DNA of 45,607 bases from a virus. How positions within the stretch are numbered: position 1 is the stretch's first letter; every line of letters starts with the position of its first letter. Both the position numbers and the translations under genes were made by a program. The stretch lies in the IMG/VR virus record IMGVR_UViG_3300042922_000339, positions 1 through 45,607 of that record, one strand, 5' to 3'. Under the pieces are notes generated by a model that was not told the origin of the DNA, did not search any database, and was given only the letters and a program-made list of their open reading frames with translations. Shown one piece after another: positions 1-8,275 of the stretch.

Positions 1-127
1 CTTGAGGGGATGACCGATGACTCGCGCCACCGAGGTGACGCGCATCGACTTCCCTACCCTGGGTGACCTTGCTGACGGTTGGATCAGGCAGCATTGCCGC
101 GTCCCGGATGGGTTCGCGGTGGGCGCC
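1..127. repeat. Terminal direct repeat, copy 1 (copy 2 at 45481-45607)
   Basis: Bases 1-127 are identical to 45481-45607. The repeat starts within the last codons of the small terminase gene and runs into the large terminase gene, so joining the ends restores both genes. A 127-base overlap is what a k=127 de Bruijn assembly leaves on a circular or circularly permuted molecule. It is therefore more likely an assembly overlap than a biological terminal repeat, and the real unit length is 45,480 bp. Confidence 0.95.
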
Positions 128-1123
128 AAGTTCGAGCTGTCGGATTGGCAGTTCTTCTGCGTGGCGAACCATTACCGGGTGCGTGAGGGCATCTCGTTCA
201 CCTCTGACCCGATGAAGATGCTTCGGTCGCAGGCGTTCGTGTATCGGCGGTCGATGATCGTCGCCCCGCAGAAGACGGGTAAGGGTCCGCTCGCGGCGTC
301 GATCACGGCGTTCGAGGCTGCCGGGCCGGCACTGTTCGCGGGTTGGGCTGGCTCCGGGGACGCGTACCGGTGTGACGAGAACGGGTGCCCGTGCGGCTGG
401 GAGTTCCGGTACGCGCCGGGTGAGCCGATGGGTATGCGGTGGCCGACACCGAAGATCCAGCTTATGGCTGCGTCTGAGGATCAGGTCGACAACACGTATG
501 GCCCGTTGAAGAACATGGTTGCCATGGGCCCGATCGGTGCGCTGATGAAGGTTCACGAGTCGTCGATCAAGGTCGACCCTTTGCCCGGCGCTCCGGATGG
601 TGCGGGCATGAACCGTATCGTCCCAGTGACGTCGTCGGGCCTGTCTCGCCTGGGGCAGCCGATCACGTTCGCGGTGCAGGATGAGAGCGGCACGTACACG
701 AAGACGAACCGTCTTGAGAAGCCTGCGAATGATCAGCGGCGTGGTCTTGCCGGTATGTCTGGTCGGGCGCTTGAGACGACGAACGCGTGGGACCCGACGG
801 AGAACAGTGTTGCGCAGCAGACTTGGGAGTCTGCGTCTGAGGACTTGTTTCGGTTCTACCGGAACCCGGACCTTGAGCCGTCGTTGCGGAATGCTGATGG
901 TGAGCGGTTGTCGTATCAGGACAAGCGTTCGCGGCGTCGGATTCATGCGTATGCGTATCGCGGGTCGCCTTGGGTTGACTTGGACGCGATCGAGGCCGAG
1001 GCGTCGGAGATCTTGCAGCGTGACCCGGCTCAGGCTGAGCGGTTCTTTGGTAACCGCCTGGTGTTTGGGCAGGGTTCGTGGTTGCCGGATGGTGCTTGGG
1101 CGGGGGCGTATGCCGGTCGTTGA
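17..1123 (+). CDS. terL: Terminase large subunit, ATPase part
   Basis: 368 residues. This is the motor ATPase that drives DNA into the prohead. A Walker A-type loop APQKTGKG lies at about residues 83-90, and a Walker B-like DE pair at about 222-223 within FAVQDES. The part ends shortly after FFGNRLVFGQGSWLP, a stretch that in intact actinophage terminases leads straight into the nuclease domain. Here a TGA at 1121-1123 stops the frame. The nuclease domain follows in the +1 frame from ATG 1110. GAGGGG precedes the ATG at 17, and the small terminase gene ends 3 bases upstream across the join. The split may be a reinitiating gene pair, a programmed +1 shift at CGT-TGA, or a one-base sequence error. 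Confidence 0.9.
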   Translation: MTRATEVTRIDFPTLGDLADGWIRQHCRVPDGFAVGAKFELSDWQFFCVANHYRVREGISFTSDPMKMLRSQAFVYRRSMIVAPQKTGKGPLAASITAFEAAGPALFAGWAGSGDAYRCDENGCPCGWEFRYAPGEPMGMRWPTPKIQLMAASEDQVDNTYGPLKNMVAMGPIGALMKVHESSIKVDPLPGAPDGAGMNRIVPVTSSGLSRLGQPITFAVQDESGTYTKTNRLEKPANDQRRGLAGMSGRALETTNAWDPTENSVAQQTWESASEDLFRFYRNPDLEPSLRNADGERLSYQDKRSRRRIHAYAYRGSPWVDLDAIEAEASEILQRDPAQAERFFGNRLVFGQGSWLPDGAWAGAYAGR

Positions 1124-1748
1124 TGATGTGTGGTTGGAGAATCCGCCGGCGGGCATTTCGGTCTGTGGCGGGTTTGATGGCAGTGATTCGGATGACTGGA
1201 CTGCGATCAAGCTTGAGACACGTGAGGGTCTGATTTTCACGCCGCGGTTTGGGCCGGATCGTCGTCCGACGATTTGGAATCCGAAGGAGTTCGGCGGGAA
1301 GATCCCGCGCGGCGAGGTCGATGCTGCGTGGGATGAGTTGTCGCGCCGGTACACGTTCCTGCGCGTCTATTGCGACCCGGGGTTTCGTGATGAGATTTCG
1401 TGGGAGTCGGAGATTGAGCGTTGGGCGCAGACGTATGGCGAGAAGGTGTTTGTGCCTTGGCAGATGTCGGGTAACTCGCGCCTGAACGCTACGTATGCTG
1501 CTCTGCGTCGTTTCGAGGCTGATCTTGCGGGCGGTCTGATCAAGCAGGATGGGTGCCCGATCACGGCGACCCATGTTGGTAACGCGCGGCGGATCGCTAA
1601 GACGATGGAGCGGTACGCGTTGGGGAAGCCTTCGCAGAATCAGAAGATTGATGCCGGCGTGACGTCGGTGCTTGCGCATGAGGCGGCGTCTGATATGCGC
1701 GCTGAGGGCTGGCCGGAGCCGACACCGGAGTACGCATTCATCTTCTAA
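1110..1748 (+). CDS. terL: Terminase large subunit, nuclease part
   Basis: 212 residues if started at ATG 1110, which overlaps the ATPase frame by 14 bases and follows a G-rich, Shine-Dalgarno-like GGGCGGGGGCG. This is the RNase H-fold nuclease that cuts concatemers. Acidic residues expected in the active site are D23 (in GFDGSDSDDW), D89 (in YCDPGF) and D181 (in KIDAGVTSVLAHEAA). If a ribosome shifted +1 at CGT-TGA (1118-1123), the joined product would be about 576 residues, a normal large-terminase length. The frame stays open upstream to 681 only as a shadow of the ATPase gene. Confidence 0.88.
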   Translation: MPVVDDVWLENPPAGISVCGGFDGSDSDDWTAIKLETREGLIFTPRFGPDRRPTIWNPKEFGGKIPRGEVDAAWDELSRRYTFLRVYCDPGFRDEISWESEIERWAQTYGEKVFVPWQMSGNSRLNATYAALRRFEADLAGGLIKQDGCPITATHVGNARRIAKTMERYALGKPSQNQKIDAGVTSVLAHEAASDMRAEGWPEPTPEYAFIF

Positions 1749-1764
1749 GCGCCTGGGAGGTGCC

Positions 1765-3279
1765 GTGGTACTGAGCACCGAGCAGGCCTTGAAGAAGACC
1801 GAGGCGTTGTATGCGCGTCTGAATCGTCGCCGTCCGGAGATTGCGTCGCTTGAGAAGTACTTTCGTGGCGATCAGCCGTTGTCGTATGCGTCTGATGAGT
1901 GGCGGAAGGTTCACCGGGACCGGTATAAGAACTTTGCTGACAACTGGTGTGGCGTGGTTGGTTCGGCGCCGGGTGAGCGCACGGAGCTGTATGGGTTTCG
2001 TCTGGGTGAGGATGGCGACCCGGTTTCTGCTGATGAGAAGGCGCTGTGGCGTGACTGGGAGGTCAACGACGGCCCGGCGCAGGCTTCCCAGGGGTTCCTC
2101 ATGTCGACGATCGCGAAGCGGTCTGCGGCGATCGTATGGGGTACTAAGGATGATGAGCCGACTCTGACGTGGGAGCATCCTGCGCAGGTCATTGTGGATT
2201 ATGACCCGGAGTCGCCGCGTCGTCGGAAGTTCGGGTTGAAGTCGTGGCGTGAGGATGACCTTGAGTTCGCGACGCTGTATGAGGCGGACGCGGTGTGGAA
2301 GTGGCAGCGCCCGGTCACGGCTGGTGCGATTGAGAAGGGCCGGACTGAGTCGGGCCTGTTGATCGCTTCGACGGCTGATCTGTCGGGTGGCGGTTGGGTT
2401 CCGCGCCAGGGTGACGACAACACGTGGCCGATCAGTAACCCGCTGGGCAAGGTTCCGGTGGTTGAGTTCCAGAACCGGCCGATGCTTGCCGGTGAGCCGA
2501 TCTCCGACATTGACGGCACGCGCTCGATGCAGGACGCCGTGAACATGTTGTGGGCGTATCTGTTCGTCGCTGCGGACTATGCGTCGATGCCTGCCCGTGT
2601 GGTGACTGGGCAGGAGCCTCCGAAGCTCCCGATCTTGGATGAGAACGGGCAAAAGATCGGTGAGAAGCCGGTCGACATTGAGGCGCTGACGAAGGGCCGC
2701 ATGCTGTGGCTGACTGGTCAGAACGCGAAGGTTGCCCAGTGGGACGCGGCGAAGCTGGACGTGTTCACTGACGTCATCAACGTGGCTGTTCGTCACGTGG
2801 CGGCGCAGACCCGGACCCCGATCTACCTGGTGCACGGTGAGCTCGGGAACGTGAACGGTGAGACGTTGACGGGCCTGGATGCGCCGTTGGTGTCGAAGGT
2901 TCGTGAGGCGCACAAGTTCTACCGGACGCCGATGCGTGAGGTGTTCTCTCTCATGGCCGCGGTTCGCGGGAACGAGTCGGTCGCTGATGCGGCGCTGACT
3001 GGTGATGCGCAGTGGAAGAACCCTGAGGTTCGTTCTGATGCGCAGATCTCGGATGCGGCGTTGAAGGACCGGAACATCGGCTGGTCGTTCGCTGGTGTGC
3101 TCGAGAAGCGGTATGGCCTGTCGCAGCCGGAGATTGAGCGTCAACTGGCGCTCATCAAGTCGGAGCAGGAGACGGACCCGTACTTGGCCGGCCAGGGCGC
3201 GAAGGAGGCTGCTGCTGATGGTGTTGCAGCAGAGCCTTCCGGCGGCGGCGACGGCGTACAGCCGGGCGCAACGGTCTGA
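1765..3279 (+). CDS. Portal protein (SPP1 gp6-like)
   Basis: 504 residues from GTG 1765, chosen because GGGAGG lies just upstream and the preceding gene stops at 1748. It resembles the Gp6-type portals of actinophages: an N-terminal region with paired tryptophans and basic residues, a central part with NRPMLAGEPISDIDG, and a C-terminal stretch rich in Gln, Glu and Ala. The portal is the dodecameric ring at the capsid vertex through which DNA enters and leaves. Its position directly after the terminase and before the MuF-like gene fits. The next gene starts inside its last 62 bases. Confidence 0.88.
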   Translation: MVLSTEQALKKTEALYARLNRRRPEIASLEKYFRGDQPLSYASDEWRKVHRDRYKNFADNWCGVVGSAPGERTELYGFRLGEDGDPVSADEKALWRDWEVNDGPAQASQGFLMSTIAKRSAAIVWGTKDDEPTLTWEHPAQVIVDYDPESPRRRKFGLKSWREDDLEFATLYEADAVWKWQRPVTAGAIEKGRTESGLLIASTADLSGGGWVPRQGDDNTWPISNPLGKVPVVEFQNRPMLAGEPISDIDGTRSMQDAVNMLWAYLFVAADYASMPARVVTGQEPPKLPILDENGQKIGEKPVDIEALTKGRMLWLTGQNAKVAQWDAAKLDVFTDVINVAVRHVAAQTRTPIYLVHGELGNVNGETLTGLDAPLVSKVREAHKFYRTPMREVFSLMAAVRGNESVADAALTGDAQWKNPEVRSDAQISDAALKDRNIGWSFAGVLEKRYGLSQPEIERQLALIKSEQETDPYLAGQGAKEAAADGVAAEPSGGGDGVQPGATV

Positions 3280-4195
3280 GATTACTGAGGCTGTCGCGGC
3301 GGTGGGGCGTTTGTGGCGCCGTGTCGGGACGGACTTCGACACGGGGTGGGCTCGGGTTGGCCCGCAGATGCTGTCGGTGACTGCGATTGCGCAGGGTCGG
3401 GTGTCTGCGGGCGCTCTCGAGTACGTGCCTGATGTTCTTGAGGACACGGGGCAGGTTGGGGCGATTGACGTCGTCGCTACTGCGAGGACGGCCCCGCTGA
3501 TCGGGTCTGCTGGTGACGGGCGCCCGGTGGAGTCGCTGCTGTATGGCGCGGTGGTCCGGACGAAGGAGCTCGTTGGTCGGGGTCAGCCTGCGTTTGCGGC
3601 GTTGCAGTCGTCGGGGAAGTGGTTGTCCTCGACGACGGGCACGTTGTTGTCGGATACGGCGCGGAACGCTGAGTCGTTGCGTGCGGGTGTGTCTAGGCAG
3701 CCGGTGACGGGGTATGTGCGGATGTTGCAGACGCCGTCGTGTCCTCGGTGCGTGATCCTCGCGGGGAAGTGGTTCAAGCGAAACCAGGGTTTTCAGAGGC
3801 ATCCCGGGTGCGACTGCCGGCACATCCCCTCGTCGGAGGCTGTTGGGGGTGACCTGACGATCGACCCCCAGGAGTACGTCGCGTCGCTGACCGATGACGA
3901 GTTGGACTCGTGGATTGGGAAGCCGTCTGCGGATGCTCTGCGTGAGGGCGCTGACCTGAATCAGGTTGTGAACGCTCAGCGCGGGATGCGTGAGGCGCAG
4001 ATCGGCGGCCGGTCGGTCCTCGTGACGAACGAGGGTACGACGCGCCGCGGGTTCGCGCACAACCGCCTGGCTCCGTCGAACGCGCCCGGGTCGACCCGGC
4101 GCCGTCCGCGCCTGATGCCTGAGTCGATCGCGCGTGTCGCGAAGAACCGCGACGACTACCTGCGCCTGCTGCGCGCGAATGGCTACTTGCAGTAG
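3218..4195 (+). CDS. MuF-like minor head protein
   Basis: 325 residues from ATG 3218, with GAAGGAGG nine bases upstream, overlapping the end of the portal gene. The middle holds TPSCPRCVILAGKW followed by HPGCDCRH, the cysteine/histidine pattern of MuF-type head morphogenesis proteins in actinophages. The N-terminal half is helical. MuF proteins are minor capsid components, some associated with capsid maturation or ejected with DNA. No protease triad is evident, so the separate scaffold gene downstream probably does the assembly work. The C-terminus is basic. Confidence 0.8.
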   Translation: MVLQQSLPAAATAYSRAQRSEITEAVAAVGRLWRRVGTDFDTGWARVGPQMLSVTAIAQGRVSAGALEYVPDVLEDTGQVGAIDVVATARTAPLIGSAGDGRPVESLLYGAVVRTKELVGRGQPAFAALQSSGKWLSSTTGTLLSDTARNAESLRAGVSRQPVTGYVRMLQTPSCPRCVILAGKWFKRNQGFQRHPGCDCRHIPSSEAVGGDLTIDPQEYVASLTDDELDSWIGKPSADALREGADLNQVVNAQRGMREAQIGGRSVLVTNEGTTRRGFAHNRLAPSNAPGSTRRRPRLMPESIARVAKNRDDYLRLLRANGYLQ

Positions 4196-4251
4196 CCCCA
4201 CAGATTCCGGTCACGCAACGTGCCCGGTTCACCCCTCTCGCAAGGAGAGTC

Positions 4252-4896
4252 ATGTCTGACACGACCACGACCGAGGCGGCTGCGGTCGCTGAGGACACCA
4301 CCAAGAACGCGCAGGTTGCTGACGAGTCGACTGCCAGCAACCTCGAGGTTGTCCCTGGGGAAGAGGCCCTGGGCGACCCCGGTAAGAAGGCCCTCGACAC
4401 TATGAAGGCGGAGCGGAACGCAGCGAAGGCGGAGGCCGCACAGGCCAAGGCTGAGGCTGCTGCGTTGCTCGCCAAGATCGAGGGCAAGGAAGCGGAGTTC
4501 AAGGCGGAGCAGGAGCGCCGGGCCGTTGAGGCTACGGCGCTGAGCAAGGCGAATGAGCGGATCAAGAAGGCTGAGATCCGTGCTCTCGCGGCCGGGAAGC
4601 TGAACGACCCGGCTGACGCTCTGCGGTACTTGGACCTCGACGAGATCGAGGTCAGTGATGACGGTGAGGTCGACACGGCCGCCGTCAGGGAGGCGCTTGA
4701 GCGTCTCATCAGCACGAAGCCCTACCTCGCGGTTGCGCAAGGCACGCGGTTCCAGGGCACAGCCGATCAGGGTGCGCGCAAGGCGGACGCCAAGTCGGAG
4801 GAACAGAAGCTCACGGAGGCGCTGGCGACGGCGGCTCCTGAGCAGCGCATCGCCATCAGACAGCGTCTCGCCCACATCCGGGCTGAGGCCGCGTAA
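4252..4896 (+). CDS. Capsid scaffolding protein
   Basis: 214 residues, ATG preceded by AAGGAGAG. Composition is Ala/Glu/Lys-rich. Residues about 45-100 form a long charged helix or coiled coil with AEAAQAKAEAAAL-type heptads, flanked by an acidic, disordered N-terminus. This is the usual scaffold architecture, and the gene sits immediately before the major capsid gene. Scaffolds nucleate prohead assembly and leave before packaging. The assignment rests on composition and gene order, not on a sharp motif. Confidence 0.8.
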   Translation: MSDTTTTEAAAVAEDTTKNAQVADESTASNLEVVPGEEALGDPGKKALDTMKAERNAAKAEAAQAKAEAAALLAKIEGKEAEFKAEQERRAVEATALSKANERIKKAEIRALAAGKLNDPADALRYLDLDEIEVSDDGEVDTAAVREALERLISTKPYLAVAQGTRFQGTADQGARKADAKSEEQKLTEALATAAPEQRIAIRQRLAHIRAEAA

Positions 4897-4912
4897 CCCT
4901 TAGGAGAACAAA

Positions 4913-6106
4913 GTGGCTGGTATCACCGGTCTCGGGACGACCTTCAACCTCCCGAACTACCACGGCGAGCTCATCGCCATCACCCCGACGGACACCCCCC
5001 TCCTGTCGCTCTCGGGCGGCCTCGGCGGAGGTAAGCAGACCACGTCGACCGCGTTTGAGTGGCAGACGGAGGATCTTCGCGACCCGGAGATCCGTGCCCG
5101 CCTTGAGGGTGCGGACGCCCCGACTGCTGAGTCTCGTGTGCGCGCGAACGTTGAGAACGTCGTGCAGATCTTCCACGAGACGGTCGAAACGTCGTACACG
5201 AAGCAGGCCGCGACGGGTCAGTACGCGACCCCTGGGTCGGCGCCGTTCCACTCGGCTGACGGTGAGGCTAACCCGGTCACGGATGAGCACTCGCACCAGG
5301 TGGCGAACGCGCTTAAGACGATCGCGCGTGACGTCAACTACACGTTTTGGCACGGCAAGAAGGTCAAGCCGTCGTCGAACGCGACGGCTCGCCAGTCTGC
5401 CGGCATGCTGTCGGTCATTTCGACGAACCGCATCGCGACGGGTGAGATCTCGGGTACGACCGCGACGGACACGGTCACCGCGACGCACGACTACGCGGCT
5501 GGTGACAAGGTTGTTGTGACGGCGTTCTCGGGTACCGCGCTCCGGTTCGACCGCGTGTATTACGTCGTGTCGCCTACGTCGACCACAGCCTTCAAGCTGG
5601 CCGCGACTTCTGGTGGTGCGGCGATCACGCTTGGTACGGGCACCATCTCGGTCGTCCCCGCGGAGACGACGCTGACGGTCGACAGCCTGGGCGTTCTCAT
5701 GCAGCGCGTGTTCGACTCGGGCGGCATCTCGCAGGAGGCGACGGCGACCCTGTTCGCGTCGTCCCGGCAGAAGCGTTCCCTGACCGCTGCTTACGCGACG
5801 GCGTACGGCCAGTCGGACGCCTACTCGGGCACCCGGAACGTTGCCGGTCTCGACGTGCAGACGATTGAGACGGACTTCGGTCGCCTCAACGTCGTCGTGG
5901 ACCGTGCGCTCCCCCCGGACGCCCTCGCGGTTGTCAGCCTCGAGCAGGTTGACCCGGTCTTCCTCAGCATCCCCGGAAAGGGTGTGCTGTTCGAGGAGGA
6001 GCTGGCGAAGACGGGCGCGAAGGACCGCACCCAGATCTACGGCGAGATCGGCCTCAAGTGGGGCAACGAGCTCTCGCACGGTGTGATGCGCGGCCTGACT
6101 GTCTGA
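4913..6106 (+). CDS. Major capsid protein with inserted domain
   Basis: 397 residues from GTG 4913, with AGGAG six bases upstream. The flanks look like the DUF5309/SU10-type HK97-fold capsid family: an N-terminal segment MAGITGLGTTFNLPNY, a central EDLRDPEIRARLEGADAP, and a C-terminal GLKWGNELSHGVMRGL. Between about residues 175 and 255 sits an extra beta-rich module (HDYAAGDKVVVTAFSG, then YYVVSPTSTTAFKLAAT, then GGAAITLG). It resembles the small Ig-like modules found in other phage structural proteins and would project from the capsid surface. Confidence 0.88.
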   Translation: MAGITGLGTTFNLPNYHGELIAITPTDTPLLSLSGGLGGGKQTTSTAFEWQTEDLRDPEIRARLEGADAPTAESRVRANVENVVQIFHETVETSYTKQAATGQYATPGSAPFHSADGEANPVTDEHSHQVANALKTIARDVNYTFWHGKKVKPSSNATARQSAGMLSVISTNRIATGEISGTTATDTVTATHDYAAGDKVVVTAFSGTALRFDRVYYVVSPTSTTAFKLAATSGGAAITLGTGTISVVPAETTLTVDSLGVLMQRVFDSGGISQEATATLFASSRQKRSLTAAYATAYGQSDAYSGTRNVAGLDVQTIETDFGRLNVVVDRALPPDALAVVSLEQVDPVFLSIPGKGVLFEEELAKTGAKDRTQIYGEIGLKWGNELSHGVMRGLTV

Positions 6107-6136
6107 TCCGTTCTCGATGCTGCCAGGGAGGCCACT

Positions 6137-6718
6137 GTGGCTCTTGTTCCTCTTGCGACAGTGGCCGACCTGGCGGCTCGGGGTGTTGACACGACGGATA
6201 CGGCTCGCGTGGAGGCGTTGCTTGATGCGGCGTCGTCTGCGATCCGTGAGGCCGCGGGGTCGACGATCTCGGCGGTTACGGCTGATGTGACGATCCCGGG
6301 CACGTCGCAGCCTTGGTTGTGGCTGCCCGGGTATGCGCCGCGGGACGTGGTCGACGTGTTCGTTGACGATGACCCGGTGTCTGATTGGCGCGCTGTGTCG
6401 GGCCGGTTGTGGCGTACGTGTGGGTGGCAGGCGGATTGTGGTCCGTCGAACGTCTCGCTGACGTACACGCAGGGCCTTGACGAGGTGCCGGCGGACATCG
6501 TTGACCTGTGTTGCTCGTTGGTGGCTGCTGGTATGGCTGCTGCCGAGGAGGGTTACGACCCTCGTCGTTCGATGGCGTATGAGCGGATTGACGACTACCA
6601 GTATGGGTTGCGGCAGGGTGACGCTGAGGTGTTGTCGCCGATGGATTTGCCGCCGCGTGTGAGGGCTTCTTTGGCGTCTCGGTTTGGTGCTGGGGTTGCT
6701 GTTACTGGGAGTTACTGA
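6137..6718 (+). CDS. Head-tail connector (adaptor) protein
   Basis: 193 residues from GTG 6137, with GGGAGG just upstream. The N-terminal helical segment VADLAARGVDTTDTARVEAL, followed by a central beta region, is the pattern of gp6/gp15-type adaptors that dock on the portal. It is the first of four tightly packed genes between capsid and major tail protein, the usual place for connector components. Its stop overlaps the next start (TGATG). The exact family cannot be fixed by eye. Confidence 0.75.
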   Translation: MALVPLATVADLAARGVDTTDTARVEALLDAASSAIREAAGSTISAVTADVTIPGTSQPWLWLPGYAPRDVVDVFVDDDPVSDWRAVSGRLWRTCGWQADCGPSNVSLTYTQGLDEVPADIVDLCCSLVAAGMAAAEEGYDPRRSMAYERIDDYQYGLRQGDAEVLSPMDLPPRVRASLASRFGAGVAVTGSY

Positions 6719-7116
6719 TGAGTGCCCGGTCGACGGTTTTGCGTGGCCGTAAGCGCGCTGAGGCGTTGATGATTGACGCGGTGTCGGTGAGCCGTCCGAC
6801 TGGTGCTGTGAACCCGATTACAGGGCAGCCGACGACGTCGGTGGTGTACACCGGCAAGGCGAAGGTTCAGACGTATGAGGCGTTTGAGAAGCAGCCTGAG
6901 GTTGGTGGCGGGACGGTTACGGTGCAGCGGTATACGGTGCATCTTCCGATCGCCACATATGTGCCGCGTGTTGGTGACGTGGTGACGGTGACGGCTGCTG
7001 TGTTGGACTCGAATCTGGTGGGTCGCCGGTATGTGGTGCAGGGCTTGTTGCACAAGTCGTTTGCGACGTCGTACCGCCTGCTCGTGGATGACAACAACGG
7101 GTTCGGGGGTGCCTGA
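6718..7116 (+). CDS. Head closure / stopper protein
   Basis: 132 residues. Beta-rich, with VSVSRPTGAVNPITGQPTT, a threonine-rich strand VTVQRYTVHLPIATYVPRVGD, and RRYVVQGLLHKSFATSYRLL. This is typical of gp16-type stopper or closure proteins that seal the connector. It overlaps its neighbours on both sides by one base. Function is taken from position two after the capsid gene and from fold-like features only. Confidence 0.65.
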   Translation: MSARSTVLRGRKRAEALMIDAVSVSRPTGAVNPITGQPTTSVVYTGKAKVQTYEAFEKQPEVGGGTVTVQRYTVHLPIATYVPRVGDVVTVTAAVLDSNLVGRRYVVQGLLHKSFATSYRLLVDDNNGFGGA

Positions 7117-7490
7117 TGGATGGGTCCGCTGAGCTGTACCGGTTCGCGTCTGATGTGGCGAAGGCTGCTGAGGCCGCGGTGAAGGACGTTGACCCGATCG
7201 TCCGGACCGAGGCGCATGAGTTGAAGGACCAGATGAACTCTGATCTGGCGGGGTCGCGGCACTTCCGTGGCGCTGCGGGGTCTGTCACGTACGACTCGCG
7301 GTTCAGTGTCGGCACGGTGGGTTACGAGGTTGGTCCGGATAAGGGCCGTCGTGGTGGCGCTATCGCGAACATCGCGTACTTCGGTGGGTCGAATGGTGGC
7401 GGTGGCACGGTCGACTTGGATGGGACGTTCAAGGCTGCCGGTGACGCGCTCGAGAAGAACTTGGACAAGTTCCTGGGCGGGCTGTTGTGA
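7116..7490 (+). CDS. Tail completion protein, HK97 gp10-like
   Basis: 124 residues. An N-terminal helix (FASDVAKAAEAAVKDVDPIV), then HELKDQMNSDLAGSRHFRGAAGSVTY, then a glycine-rich loop and a C-terminal helix. These are features of HK97 gp10/SPP1 gp16-like proteins that complete the tail or head-tail joint. It lies between the closure gene and the tail terminator, which is the standard order. The stop overlaps the next GTG by four bases. Confidence 0.7.
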   Translation: MDGSAELYRFASDVAKAAEAAVKDVDPIVRTEAHELKDQMNSDLAGSRHFRGAAGSVTYDSRFSVGTVGYEVGPDKGRRGGAIANIAYFGGSNGGGGTVDLDGTFKAAGDALEKNLDKFLGGLL

Positions 7491-7978
7491 CTGGCTTCGT
7501 CCTGGTGTCGGTGGAGGAGGCGCGCGGGATGCTCGCTGACTCTGTGCTTGGCCTGGTGGGTGCTGCGGGGTTTGTTGTGGTGGGCGCCGAGGGTGACCCG
7601 GGTGGTGCGGGGTTGCGGGCGTTTGACGGGCAGACCATCGGGGACGCGGACGGTGTCCTCCCTCCGGCTTTCATTGTGGTGAACCAGTCGATCCCGGACG
7701 TGTGGTCGCGGTCTCTTGGTCGGTCCCGTCAGGCGCACCGTTGCCTGATCCGGGTGACGGTCACGGCTGGCACGGCTGAGGGTGTGCGGACGGTCGCGCA
7801 GGACGTGGTTGATGGGCTTGAGGGTGCACGGCCGGTGACTGCGGGTTGGTCGGTTTCGCCGATTGAGCTGTTCAACACGCGCGCGCCTGAGCCTGACCGT
7901 GACGTTGACCCGGGTCATGGCGGCCGGTACCCGATGTTCTCCGTCCTCGAGTTTGAGTACACCGCAACGCTGATCTGA
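7487..7978 (+). CDS. Tail terminator protein
   Basis: 163 residues from GTG 7487 (GTGA overlap with the previous stop). An alpha/beta sequence with RVTVTAGTAEGVRTVAQDVVDGLEGARPV in its middle (quoted in parts: RVTVTAGTAEG, then VAQDVVDGLEG), as in gpU/gp17-type proteins that cap the tail tube and fix its length. Position directly before the major tail region supports this. No catalytic motif is expected. Confidence 0.7.
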   Translation: MTGFVLVSVEEARGMLADSVLGLVGAAGFVVVGAEGDPGGAGLRAFDGQTIGDADGVLPPAFIVVNQSIPDVWSRSLGRSRQAHRCLIRVTVTAGTAEGVRTVAQDVVDGLEGARPVTAGWSVSPIELFNTRAPEPDRDVDPGHGGRYPMFSVLEFEYTATLI

Positions 7979-7991
7979 CCGCGGTTCTTTC

Positions 7992-8018
7992 AGCCCGCAG
8001 GCGCTCGCCTGTCGGGCT
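7992..8018 (+). terminator. Hairpin between tail terminator gene and next gene
   Basis: AGCCCG CAGGCG pairs with CGCCTG CGGGCT across a 2-base turn, with one bulged T. Twelve base pairs, GC-rich, with no clear U-tract after it. It may attenuate transcription or protect mRNA ends between the connector and tail-tube genes. Confidence 0.5.
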
Positions 8019-8041
8019 CCTTGGCATGCCCGGAGGTTCCC

Positions 8042-8275
8042 ATGGCCCGCCTGATGTGGGTGCGTGTGCGTGACCGCGACACGCGCCATGAGTACGACCT
8101 GCGGGAAGACGACCCGCGTATCGGTGTCGGGGTCGACCGAGTGAGCAAGAAGGCGTATCCGCCTGCTCACCTGCCGCGTCGACCGAAGCACTACCTGAGT
8201 CTCGCCGCCCTTCCTGGTGCGGTGACGGAAGCCCCTCAGACGGGGACCAACACAGAGGAGGCCCATCGTGGCTGA
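8042..8275 (+). CDS. Small protein before the major tail gene
   Basis: 77 residues from ATG 8042, chosen over an in-frame TTG at 8021 because GGAGG sits five bases upstream. The start MARLMWVRVRDRDTRHEYDL is a beta-rich, charged segment, and the C-terminus is Pro/Thr-rich. I do not recognise it with certainty. Similar short proteins precede tail-tube genes in other actinophages, but no role is visible. It overlaps the tail-tube start by eight bases. Confidence 0.65.
   Translation: MARLMWVRVRDRDTRHEYDLREDDPRIGVGVDRVSKKAYPPAHLPRRPKHYLSLAALPGAVTEAPQTGTNTEEAHRG

Noticed and set aside
681-1109. Upstream open part of the nuclease frame
   Set aside because: Arg-rich shadow of the ATPase frame; the nuclease sequence begins after about 1110.
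1738-3447. Very long minus-strand reading frame opposite portal
   Set aside because: Arg-rich, low-complexity translation typical of antisense frames in GC-rich DNA; no ribosome-binding site; portal on the other strand is convincing. The same holds for the minus frames at 4856-6079, 7322-8377 and 14671-16098.
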